DNA of 53,757 nucleotides, from the IMG/VR virus record IMGVR_UViG_3300025151_000046, positions 1 to 53,757 of that record. One strand, given 5' to 3'. This document shows, piece by piece, positions 8,952 through 18,000 of the stretch. Under the pieces are notes generated by a model. The model was not told the DNA's origin. It saw nothing but the letters and a program-made list of their open reading frames with translations, and made no database searches. How positions within the stretch are numbered: the stretch's first letter is position 1; each line of letters starts with the position of its first letter. Both the position numbers and the translations under genes were made by a program. This DNA comes from a virus.

Positions 8952-9401
8952 GTGGTAGCAACTTGGACTGAAGGACTTGATGCTGTAATTGCATTGTTCA
9001 AAGATAATTGGAACAGAGCAAACACTAGCAACTATCGCCCTGTAGTCATTGATATTGCAGACACTACAGCCGAACATGGTAAGCGTCTTGACTTACAAAA
9101 ACACGATTACGTTCTATGTTATGAGACAGCGCATAACGAAGAAGCACCGGAGTTGTTCTACGATTTCGTTACGACACGCATAAATATAACTGTTGATGTG
9201 AGAACTACAAAGGGGCGAAAGCATTTACAGGCTCTTGAGAATGAAGTACGGAGGTTGATACATACAAAGCGAAAAGGCGACGGCACCAATTTTGACCGAT
9301 TAGTATTCAAAACCCGGACAGATTTGAGTGACCGAAGCAAAATTTTGTTTCGTATGACCTTCCAAGTAGAAGTAGTAATACTTGCGGAATTAATACCATA
9401 G
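8952..9401 (+). CDS. Tail terminator/tail completion-like protein
   Basis: About 149 residues from GTG 8952. AAGGAGGG at 8938-8945 is correctly spaced for this start and too close for TTG 8946. The protein is an alpha/beta type of the expected size: an N-terminal helix (LDAVIALFKDNW), strands, a helix (HLQALENEVRRLIHTKRK) and C-terminal strands (RMTFQVEVVILAEL). This is the usual shape of lambda gpU/HK97 gp10-like tail terminators, and it directly precedes the tail tube gene. The assignment comes from shape and synteny. Confidence 0.55.
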   Translation: MVATWTEGLDAVIALFKDNWNRANTSNYRPVVIDIADTTAEHGKRLDLQKHDYVLCYETAHNEEAPELFYDFVTTRINITVDVRTTKGRKHLQALENEVRRLIHTKRKGDGTNFDRLVFKTRTDLSDRSKILFRMTFQVEVVILAELIP

Positions 9402-9411
9402 GTGAATAAAT

Positions 9412-11292
9412 ATGCCATCAACAGTTTACAAGGGCGACTTAGCAGAAGTATCTTTTGCTTCTGAAACAGGAATAAGAATTAATGCAAGTACAGATGCTAA
9501 CATTACTACAGTAACGGATGCAAATGCAGATTTTACAAAAGTTACTTTTACAGCAGTAAGTTCATGTCCTTTATTCTCAAGTAACAAATTAAAGTACCCA
9601 CAAAATTTGTTAATAGGTTCCCAAGTTAAATTTACTGATTCAGCATCCCAACTTAGTAATTCTGCCGATACTGCTGGTGTATTTACTATTGTTAGTAATG
9701 ATAATACCGATATACGAATAACTCCGGCTATGAAATCATCCAACTTAACAGGAAATAATAATGCTGGATTAGAACTTCACATTTTACCTTACAAAACACC
9801 ACCAATTGATGTTGGTATGAGTCTTGCTGCTAATAGCGAATCAGTATTGACAGACCAATTTTTGGGGATTGCAAACGCAATTACTCTTCCCGAAACTAAA
9901 ATTGATTTAAAGCGTTACCATGTTGTAGGACTTGGCCGTGATACATCAGTACAAGTGCCCGGTAAATTCATTACTGAAGGCGGCTCTTTTGAAGTGGCTA
10001 TGCATTCTGCTCGTTGGTTGAAATATTGTCTTGGTGGAGAAGTAGTAGCAGATGGTGACACTTCAAATGTTGCATCTGTGTTAGCAAGCGATGCGGTTGC
10101 CGGTGCATCTGATATTGTAGTTTCAGATTCTACTAATTTTGCTGTAGGTAAATTTGTTGAAATAGATGCAAAAGCATCTGATGATGATATAGCAATAGTG
10201 ACTACACACGAACCTGCTGAAACTATTTGGGATGGAACATTCAATGGTTTAGCATTTGACAAAGCATCTCCTTCCGAAATTAGAAGAATAGTAGCAGTTC
10301 AACCTCATAAGATATTCTTAGATGAACCATTAATGTTTAATCATACAAGTTCGGGAAGTGCTACTGCTGTAAAAGTTAGAGAGTACGGTGATGCAAACAC
10401 CAACGCCCCGGCTATTAGCGATGCAGGTGTTATCACAGATTCAGTAACTCACCTATTATTTACTAATACTACTCAACCATCTTTTAGCCTTGAGGTATCT
10501 CAAAGAAGAAGAAATGTAGATACAGACGAAGGGGCTACAGATGGTGGCTCTACAGATTCTAAAGAATTAACTCGTGTATTCCGTGGTTGTAAGGTTACTG
10601 ATTTCACCATGTCTACTGATAATGATGCTGCGCTAAGACTATCTGTAAACTTCAACTCAGCATTATGTTATACTGACACAGGAAGATTAGAGGGTGGTGA
10701 TTCAAGATATGCTTCTCATAGGATGTTTGATGATACTGCTAACACAGCAAATAATAGATTGCTTGCTGGAATTGGTAGGAAAACTCAGAAGCCGTTTATG
10801 TTTTACAACGGTACAATCAATATCGCTGGTATTCAAGTTGCCCAAGTATTGAATTTCAATTTAACAGGCCAAACAGGTATGCAAGCATTTCATACAGTGA
10901 ATGGTCAAAGTAGCCAAAACGCAAGCGGTACATCTCAAGTTCCTTTTGGTGGTTCAAGAAACACATCAGTTATGGTTGAAGGTCAAACAAGTTATGAAAT
11001 GACAATGGAAATTATTGTAGATGACCCAATATTCTATCACAAAATGCGCTCGGCTGAAGAGTTTAGTAGAAGTGCAGACGATACCACTGATAACCAAATT
11101 AGAATCAATTTTGAAAAGACAACAACTTCGGGTTCGGGTCACACTGAAAGAATGATGTTGATGATTGATGATTATGTAATTATAGAAGCACCACTGCAAA
11201 TTCCCGAAGATAAAGGTGCGGTAAAATCTGTATTGAAGATTATGCCAAAGACAATTAAAGTAATTGCAAGAGATACAATTCTAAAATATTGA
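9412..11292 (+). CDS. Major tail (tube) protein, enlarged
   Basis: A 626-residue, beta-rich protein between the tail terminator and the tail chaperone genes, the canonical place of the tail tube gene. It begins TVYKGDLAEVSFASETG and ends with strands typical of tube proteins (SVLKIMPKTIKVIARDT). Tube proteins are usually 150-350 residues; here several insertions (for example about 215-330, beta modules with VLASDAVAGASDIVVSDSTN) suggest surface-exposed extra domains on the tail shaft. Start ATG 9412 follows AGGTGAATA. Confidence 0.65.
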   Translation: MPSTVYKGDLAEVSFASETGIRINASTDANITTVTDANADFTKVTFTAVSSCPLFSSNKLKYPQNLLIGSQVKFTDSASQLSNSADTAGVFTIVSNDNTDIRITPAMKSSNLTGNNNAGLELHILPYKTPPIDVGMSLAANSESVLTDQFLGIANAITLPETKIDLKRYHVVGLGRDTSVQVPGKFITEGGSFEVAMHSARWLKYCLGGEVVADGDTSNVASVLASDAVAGASDIVVSDSTNFAVGKFVEIDAKASDDDIAIVTTHEPAETIWDGTFNGLAFDKASPSEIRRIVAVQPHKIFLDEPLMFNHTSSGSATAVKVREYGDANTNAPAISDAGVITDSVTHLLFTNTTQPSFSLEVSQRRRNVDTDEGATDGGSTDSKELTRVFRGCKVTDFTMSTDNDAALRLSVNFNSALCYTDTGRLEGGDSRYASHRMFDDTANTANNRLLAGIGRKTQKPFMFYNGTINIAGIQVAQVLNFNLTGQTGMQAFHTVNGQSSQNASGTSQVPFGGSRNTSVMVEGQTSYEMTMEIIVDDPIFYHKMRSAEEFSRSADDTTDNQIRINFEKTTTSGSGHTERMMLMIDDYVIIEAPLQIPEDKGAVKSVLKIMPKTIKVIARDTILKY

Positions 11293-11301
11293 GGTGAGGA
11301 T

Positions 11302-11790
11302 ATGAAGAGGTCACTACAAAAATACCGCAGAATGGGTGCTTTAAATTACGCTCGATGGGTATGCGAAGTAAACGGTGTAGAATTTAGTGAAGAATTGATG
11401 TCTGACCTAGATAACCACGCTATTCATGCTATGGTATCTGACCTCCTACACCCTGTAGAAGAAGTATTAGTAGACGAAATCAACCCTCTTGTACAAGAAG
11501 AGGTTGTTAACCCATTCCCCGAAGAGATTCAAATGTACGATTCACTAACCGTAGCAGAATTGAGAGCCATTTGTGTTGAGCGTGAACTACCTGTTTACGG
11601 CACAAAGGCTGAAATTATTTTACGATTAAAGCAAAATGATATTCCCGAAGAAGAGTCTGACGGCCCTACTGAAGAAGTAGCCCCCGAAGATGATTCGGAA
11701 GCCCCTACCGAAGAGGTAGCCGCATCCAATGGAGAGGAAACTGATGAGCAAAACAGTAATACAGAACAAGAGCCTGTTGTTGAAGAATAA
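11302..11790 (+). CDS. SAP-domain protein of the tail module
   Basis: A 162-residue protein after GAGGTGAGG. A SAP-type helical hairpin is clear at about 80-112 (SLTVAELRAICVERELPVYG followed by TKAEIILRLKQND), preceded by a helical N-terminus and followed by a Glu/Thr-rich acidic tail with PTEEVAPEDDSE-like repeats. SAP domains bind DNA or RNA in cells; in phage structural regions they occur on head and tail accessory proteins. Its last 47 nt overlap the start of the tail chaperone gene in another frame. Confidence 0.6.
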   Translation: MKRSLQKYRRMGALNYARWVCEVNGVEFSEELMSDLDNHAIHAMVSDLLHPVEEVLVDEINPLVQEEVVNPFPEEIQMYDSLTVAELRAICVERELPVYGTKAEIILRLKQNDIPEEESDGPTEEVAPEDDSEAPTEEVAASNGEETDEQNSNTEQEPVVEE

Positions 11791-12115
11791 TGATACGATT
11801 AAACATACTATTGGTATAGACCCCAATGATGATAGTTTAGTCATGGAAGTTTGGGTAAGGGACATATCCTTCCTAGACATCCAAAACGCCGCACAAAAAA
11901 TGATTCGTGTAGTCAAAGGTGACGTATCACTTGATTTAGCAGGTTATTGGGAGTATGCTCTCTCTAATTGGATTACAAAAACCAACCCCGATTTGTCTAA
12001 GAAGGAACTCCTTTCATTGAAAGGATATGTCGGCGACCAAATATGTAAGATACTACCCCAACCTACTGAGATGATGGAGAGTCTGCAAGGGGGGTTTACC
12101 AAGCAGACCGCTTGA
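11744..12115 (+). CDS. Tail assembly chaperone, gpG-like
   Basis: About 123 residues from ATG 11744, favoured over ATG 11729 because GGAGAGG at 11730-11736 is correctly spaced for it. The place between tube and tape measure genes, the small acidic-to-neutral helical composition, and a homopolymeric G run just before the stop codon match the G gene of the lambda-type G/GT pair. Such proteins coat the tape measure before tube polymerisation and are absent from virions. The gene downstream is in the -1 frame and would be read as a fusion by frameshifting at 12089-12094. Confidence 0.65.
   Translation: MSKTVIQNKSLLLKNNDTIKHTIGIDPNDDSLVMEVWVRDISFLDIQNAAQKMIRVVKGDVSLDLAGYWEYALSNWITKTNPDLSKKELLSLKGYVGDQICKILPQPTEMMESLQGGFTKQTA
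12089..12097 (+). other. Candidate -1 programmed ribosomal frameshift site
   Basis: Six Gs followed by TTT (codons GGG GGG TTT in the gpG-like frame) lie 18 nt before its stop codon. A tRNA-Gly on the second GGG can slip back one base and still pair fully; reading then continues GTT TAC CAA and runs without a stop into the downstream frame (VYQADRLRVDSF). The product would be a gpG-T type fusion of about 214 residues. The layout agrees with the conserved frameshift of dsDNA phage tail chaperones. No heptamer of the strict XXXYYYZ type is present. Confidence 0.5.
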
Positions 12116-12117
12116 GG

Positions 12118-12387
12118 GTGGACAGTTTTCTAAAGAAAGAAGAATACGATAGTGCAGAAGATTTTCAAACACAAATAGAACTGTGGGCGTATATCATTGC
12201 AAAGCACTATAACATATCCCTCACTGAAGTCTATTCAATGCCAAACAACATCTTCAAACAATCACTTGTTTGGGCGATGGTGGCTACTGATGAGAACAAG
12301 AAAAACATAGAGCGTAAGAAGCAAGAAGCGAAAAGTGGAGATAGAGAAGTAGTAAACTTAGATTACTCGTTTTTAGATTGGGAGTGA
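12118..12387 (+). CDS. Tail assembly chaperone T-part (probably expressed by frameshift)
   Basis: The frame encodes about 90 residues from GTG 12118 (TTG 12112 also possible) but is open upstream through the G run at 12089. The sequence is helical, with IELWAYIIAKHYNISLTEVYSMP at its core (split here as IELWAYIIAKHY and NISLTEVYSMP), and ends in a charged linker plus YSFLDWE, similar to the T domains that recruit the tape measure. It ends 4 nt before the tape measure start. Independent translation is possible because no strong ribosome binding site separates the two alternatives. Confidence 0.6.
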   Translation: MDSFLKKEEYDSAEDFQTQIELWAYIIAKHYNISLTEVYSMPNNIFKQSLVWAMVATDENKKNIERKKQEAKSGDREVVNLDYSFLDWE

Positions 12388-12391
12388 AATT

Positions 12392-13696
12392 ATGGTGATG
12401 TTATCATTGTTGGCTAGTATGTCCGGCTTAGTGACGAGTATAGGTACAGGTTTTGTCAAAGCCGGTACATTGGCTTCTCAAGCACTCCAAGCAGTTTCAC
12501 AATTTTTCAACGACTATATTGTACAACCAATGAAGGATTTATGGGAGTGGATGAAAGATGCTTGGGAATCCTTTCAAGGGTGGGCTTCTGATGCATGGAC
12601 AGCAACCGGCGAATTCCTAGATGAATATCTCGTACAACCCCTAAAGGTACTTTGGGGTTGGATGGAAGAAGGTTGGCAGTTATACCAAGATTGGGCATCT
12701 TTCTGTTGGAATCTCGTATTTGAGTTAATGAATGATTTATTCATATCACCTCTGAAGACATTTTGGGGATGGATAGAAGGTGCGTGGGAGTCCTTTACAG
12801 GGTGGGGTAGTGACGCATGGAGTATAATTAGTTCAGTATATACTAATTTATTTACAAACCCTATAGACACATATTGGAATTTACTAGGCACTATGTGGGA
12901 GACTTTATCGGGATGGGGAAGAAGCACATGGGAACTTATAGGAGTTGCGTTTGAAATTGCATTTGTTACTCCAATGATGTTCTTTTGGGATATGTTAAAG
13001 TCCATGTGGATAACTCTAGCAGGGTGGGGTAAGAGTACATGGGATACCGTTGGGGGTGCTTGGGACACTTATGTAGTAAAACCCATCAGTGTCTTCTTTA
13101 CATGGATGGATGAGACATGGACTTTAATTACAGACGGTATAAAAAATGCTTGGGAAAAACTTGACTTTGGAATTGTGCTTGAGGGTGGATGGAATTTTAT
13201 AATGGACTTGATTGATGACCCGGTTGGAACATTTACAAAAGTAGGTACTGCAATAGGAGAATGGGCAAGTGGACTTGGTGATACTTTTGCCAGCCTTCTC
13301 AAGTCACCAATTAACGGTATAATAGGGTTGATAAATTCATTCTTTGATTCAATTGATTTTTCAATAAGTCTTGAAAACCCATTTACGGGTACTGAATATT
13401 CTATAGGATTTGACTTATCGAGTTGGAATATTCCTCTATTGGCTAAGGGTGGTATCGTTGATAAACCAACTCTTGCAATGATAGGTGAAGATGGGCCGGA
13501 GGCTGTCATACCACTATCTCAAAGAAACAACCCGCAAGGAGTTGGTATGGGTGGAGGTACATTCAACATTACTGTAAACGCAAGCGGTATTACAGACCGT
13601 ACAGACAAGCGCAGCCTTGCTCGTGAGATTGGTAATATGATTCAACAGGAGATGGCTCGTAACATCGGTGGTGCAACAATGAGAGGTAGATACTGA
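12392..13696 (+). CDS. Tape measure protein with six Trp-rich 37-residue repeats
   Basis: Sets tail length and is threaded through the tube. It follows the chaperone pair, has a hydrophobic N-terminus, and carries the widespread tape-measure C-terminal signature LAKGGIVDKPTLAMIGEDGP with AVIPL at about 355-380. Residues 38-258 are six tandem repeats of 37 residues with Trp at repeat positions about 14, 21, 27 and 32 and Pro at 9. At the usual 1.5 angstrom per residue, 434 residues would give a short tail of about 65 nm. The next gene overlaps its stop by one base. Confidence 0.85.
   Translation: MVMLSLLASMSGLVTSIGTGFVKAGTLASQALQAVSQFFNDYIVQPMKDLWEWMKDAWESFQGWASDAWTATGEFLDEYLVQPLKVLWGWMEEGWQLYQDWASFCWNLVFELMNDLFISPLKTFWGWIEGAWESFTGWGSDAWSIISSVYTNLFTNPIDTYWNLLGTMWETLSGWGRSTWELIGVAFEIAFVTPMMFFWDMLKSMWITLAGWGKSTWDTVGGAWDTYVVKPISVFFTWMDETWTLITDGIKNAWEKLDFGIVLEGGWNFIMDLIDDPVGTFTKVGTAIGEWASGLGDTFASLLKSPINGIIGLINSFFDSIDFSISLENPFTGTEYSIGFDLSSWNIPLLAKGGIVDKPTLAMIGEDGPEAVIPLSQRNNPQGVGMGGGTFNITVNASGITDRTDKRSLAREIGNMIQQEMARNIGGATMRGRY
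12503..13165 (+). repeat. Six tandem 111-nt repeats coding Trp-rich helices
   Basis: Units start at about 12503, 12614, 12725, 12836, 12947 and 13058. The protein units share a pattern like xxNDYxVxPxKxLWxWMxxAW then ESFxGWxSDAW. The DNA copies have diverged, so the periodicity is clear at the protein level and only partial at the nucleotide level. The sixth copy is the weakest. Confidence 0.8.
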
Positions 13697-15051
13697 TGAG
13701 TACCCCAATTCGCTTAGTAAAAAACAATGGTGATACTATTGACCTAGTGTGTACTACTCTAACTATGAATGTACAAAGAGGTGTATCACCTATCACGTTA
13801 CCGTTTTTGGGTGCTACTAGATTAGGGTTTGATTTGAACTTACCAAGTTCTGTAATCTCAATGGAGGGTTACATTACTGATGATGATAAGTTTTCAAGTG
13901 GCGGTGCAGTAGCAGCACACGCAATAATTGATTTTGGTAATAATGAACCCGACCACAACTTTTCTGATGCAGGTAATATAGTAAATTTGATTACAGGCAC
14001 TACTGCAAATGACGCTACAACTGCTATCAACGCTGTTACTATAGCAAACGTAACTCATGGCTCAATTAATTTTACGCAGCAACCAACTAATTTTACAGAT
14101 GCTACTGCTGATGTAACTGATGGTGATGCTACTGTAACTGTAGATTCTACTGAGTCTATATCTGTTGGTATGACAGTAACAGGGACACATATTCCAAGTA
14201 ATACTACTGTCGCATCTATAACCAATGCTACTACGTTTGAATTATCACAAGCAGCAAGCGGTGGTAGTTACACAAACGGTACACTAACTTTTAGTGGATT
14301 TTATGGATTTCAAGGATTTACTAATCAGAATCATTGGGTTGGTGTGTACAATAGCACAACATCTACTGCAAGAACTGCTGCCGAAATAGCAGCAGATTTT
14401 GCTGCGCTAGTAAATCTTAGAACTTCTGTATTCGGTATGACAGCAACGGTGATAAATTCGCCAACCACAGGTAGCACTAATACTGCCGTTAAGTTAACAC
14501 AAAATAGTGTTGGAAAAAGTGGTAATACTAATTATCCATCTTTTGGAAAATATAACAGTGTATCTGCTAAACCATATCATATACTTTTCAAAGGTGGTAA
14601 AACTGCTTCTACTAGCAGTGGGCATAGTGCTGGTGATAGGGTTGCTGAATTATATGCTACACTAAACAATTCAAACAATGGTGGTCTTTCAACCATTCCC
14701 GGTACCTTACTTACAGGAATAGGAAGAGGGCTTACAGGTAATAGTCTAGGAGAAGATGGTACAAGTGGTGCTGATGCCAAGTATGGAGATTATATCATAG
14801 GACTTCAGATACCATTTACGTCAAAAATAAATAATAATTCATCTCTATTCTATATGCCAACAGGTGCTTTCAAAGATATATTCGATAAAACAGCAGACAA
14901 CGCATTACCTGCTGGTACAGAATTTTCTCCGTATGATGGAGAATATACAGGCATAAAAGGTACAATTGCTGATGCTACATTTGTACAACTTGGTGGTGAA
15001 CCAATATACAGTTTTACAATTAACTTCTTCCCGATTGATTGGATTATATGA
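13696..15051 (+). CDS. Distal tail-like protein with adhesion module
   Basis: A 451-residue protein directly after the tape measure, the usual place of a distal tail protein. The N-terminus (TPIRLVKNNGDTIDL...FDLNLPSSVISMEGYITDD) and C-terminus (GTIADATFVQLGGEP, then YSFTINFFPIDW) have the beta-rich look of such ring proteins, which bracket an insertion. Residues about 135-200 are an adhesion-type beta module (VDSTESISVGMTVTGTHIPS...ATTFELS) that recurs three times in the next gene. The middle is Thr/Asn/Ala-rich. The role is inferred from place and shape. Confidence 0.55.
   Translation: MSTPIRLVKNNGDTIDLVCTTLTMNVQRGVSPITLPFLGATRLGFDLNLPSSVISMEGYITDDDKFSSGGAVAAHAIIDFGNNEPDHNFSDAGNIVNLITGTTANDATTAINAVTIANVTHGSINFTQQPTNFTDATADVTDGDATVTVDSTESISVGMTVTGTHIPSNTTVASITNATTFELSQAASGGSYTNGTLTFSGFYGFQGFTNQNHWVGVYNSTTSTARTAAEIAADFAALVNLRTSVFGMTATVINSPTTGSTNTAVKLTQNSVGKSGNTNYPSFGKYNSVSAKPYHILFKGGKTASTSSGHSAGDRVAELYATLNNSNNGGLSTIPGTLLTGIGRGLTGNSLGEDGTSGADAKYGDYIIGLQIPFTSKINNNSSLFYMPTGAFKDIFDKTADNALPAGTEFSPYDGEYTGIKGTIADATFVQLGGEPIYSFTINFFPIDWII
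14098..14295 (+). repeat. Shared adhesion module, copy 1
   Basis: Encodes about 66 residues with the core pattern D-S-T-x-x-I-x-V-G-M-x-V-x-G-x-x-I-P. It is closely similar to copy 4 (31738-31932) even at the DNA level. Confidence 0.75.
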
Positions 15052-15060
15052 TGTGATATT

Positions 15061-18000
15061 ATGGTAGCAATTGGTCGTAGTAGTCATGCATATTTCTTTG
15101 ATGGGGTTTCTGATTCTATCATTGTACCGCAAGGTAGGTTTAGAAAAACAGGCACAGGGAATGCACAAGGAAACAATGTCTCTGTAAAAACACTTGATGG
15201 TAGTGATGATAGAACAAACATAACAGGTAAAAACGATACAGAGTTTATTATTGAAACATTCGTAATTCCCGATTGCGGTGGTGTTATTGCATTCCGTGAA
15301 GGACAGTTCTCGCTTGAGATGGGTACAGTAGACACACCGGGGCCAGCAGTGTTTACACTAAATACAGAGTCAATTCAAGGCCCATCTTTCATTAAACTAA
15401 CAACTGCTTTCGATACCACTACAAGATGGGATGGTATAGTATTTCCTCAACAAGTTAGTGGAGGAATACATGATACATACAATAGGTATGACAGTAGTTT
15501 AGATGAAGCCACCAATCTTAATTTTAACAACAGACCACTATACCATGTTGTTGCTGGATTGTTGAAAAACAAAGTATTCCTTAGTGTAAATGGTGAGATA
15601 GTAGCATCTCAATCTGTACCCGATAGTACAGTAGTAGCCCGTAGTACAGACCACGTTTACATTGGTGGGAAGGGTGGTGAATTCCGTGGTGCTATCGAAG
15701 CACTACACATGACTAGCAACTTTACAGAAGAGATGTTACTACCTCACATTCCTGTAAAAACACCAGCGTCTTCTGCACTATTTAGGTTTGAAGAACCTAT
15801 TGACATCATAGAAGAATCATATTCCTTTACTGCTTTCACTGCTGCTTCTGACGGTACAACCACTACTCTCACTATTCCGGCAGCAGATGCTCAAGCACTG
15901 ATTGCTAGGCTAACAGGTAAAGCCTACGACTCGTCTTCTCCTACTACCGATTTTAGAGCCACCCCATACAGTATGGGTAACTACAAAGTAACCGATTACT
16001 ACACCACCCCAAGTACACCATCTACTATTGCTACTGCTCACACACCTTACAATCTGTTAATTAATCCGGGTGCTGTAAATCGTAACTCTCACAAACCAAA
16101 TCAGTCTCCACCCGAAAGAGTTAGACTCCACAGCATAAACGGTTCAACCGGTGTGATTACAGTATCTAGTATTCACATTGATTTCGTAAACGGTACTAAC
16201 GGTTTGAGAGGATTACTTCACTCTCGTACTGCTGATGTGGACAATTACTTCGTAGTAATAGGTGCTGACTTACTAATTGACAATGGTACAGGTAAACCAT
16301 ACCAACCACCACACTACGGTACACAGATTTTCGACAAGACGGGTCAAATGACTATTGATGAAAGTTCATTTGAGAATCATGGATTTGTATATTCATCTCG
16401 TATGGCTACCACTACAAGTGACCCTAACAACCCGTTTGCTGTAAATTGGCCTTCGGGACTTGATGCTTTGTTCCAAGTAGGTCACAGTGGTAGACACTTG
16501 TATTCTCATATTACAGGTCATGAATACATGCGGAGGTTCCCAAAGCCTACTGACATGATAATTGACCAGCAAATTGATGGCTCTGCTGACATAGTAGAAA
16601 TGGTCTATGAGAACTCAACACAGTCTATTCAAGAAATGTTTACCATGAATGGATTGATTGATTTTTACAATGATGCGATTGAAGCACCAATTGCTAGAAT
16701 TAAAAATTCTTCAACTGTAGCGTCTATCGTAAACAATGGACTACCTGCATCCAAGAAGGAATTAATTGCGATAGGTGGATTAGGGTTTGACTATGCACCA
16801 TTTATGCTCAAGGGACCGGTACCGGAATATGGAGACATAAACGATACCACTAGGTTGTACCACTTATCTCCCGAATCAAAAAGTCGTATTGCCTTACTAC
16901 ATGTTCCTGCTCTAAAATCATCTTACGATTACGCACCGTATGTAGAAATACACTACAACGCTATTGATTTGACAGGTGCAAGTATGAGTATATCCGGTCC
17001 AATGCTGATGGTAGAAAAGACCGTACCGGCAGGTAATCACATAGTTACAGGTTCTACAACTATCTTAGACGTAATCACTGCTGACCTTGCTAACACCACT
17101 CTGTATTCTGCTGGTGGTATAATCACTCTAACCAACGCCATAGATGGGTTTGGTGCCAACCTAGAAGACTCTCACACACTTATTGGAGACAATACAGGTG
17201 GACAAGAAAACGATGTGGAATTAGATTACAGCACTACCCCTGCGTTGTACACTCCCGATGATGATGTGTCTGCTATTCCTGCTTCACCACCTAAAGGAAT
17301 ATCTCGTTCTCACAACAACGCTGTACATGAGTCTGTATATCACAAACTGTGTATTGAAGCAAGGTCACCTATAAGTCAGAATACTAATACCGATGCTGAC
17401 GGTATAGGTAACTTCACCCTAAAACCACTAACTGAAAAGTCGGGTACGGGTGTATTTGACATCGGACCAACCACCTCATCGTCAAGATTGTTTGAGATAT
17501 ACGACATCATTGACAATGTGCGAATTACAGATGAGGCAGGTATATACTGCAAGATTTTCGTGCAGCCTTCAAATAAATTAAGGAGTAATCAATTATCCTT
17601 GATTAGAACTGCTGAAACAGATACAGTACCTAACATTGCAAGTATAATGGTACTGATGAGTAGATGTCGTATTCGTGATGTAAAGAATGTCCAAGATGCT
17701 GAAAACAACATGGTGATTACATCTGTAGTCGGTAAGGGTATTGCAGATAGTTTCGTCAATGAAAACGTCAGCGTAATAGGAAGCGGTTCGCCGGATTCTC
17801 ATATTGTAAAAGAGATTGAACCTAACTCTCCTGTAGTTACTGTCAATCTTGGTGGGCCGGGGCAGGGGGCGGTGAATACCAAGCCTACATTCGACCCTAG
17901 TCCACTAATGAGACTACCCGGCTCTACAAGACGTAACTGTGTAATACAGGCTGTCCGTGTAAATACAGATACTTCTGATACCCATCAATCAATAACTGTA

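Noticed and set aside
12574-13068. Long minus-strand open frame opposite the tape measure
   Set aside because: It mirrors the Trp-rich repeats (TGG/CCA codons), has no ribosome binding site and runs against an operon of overlapping genes.
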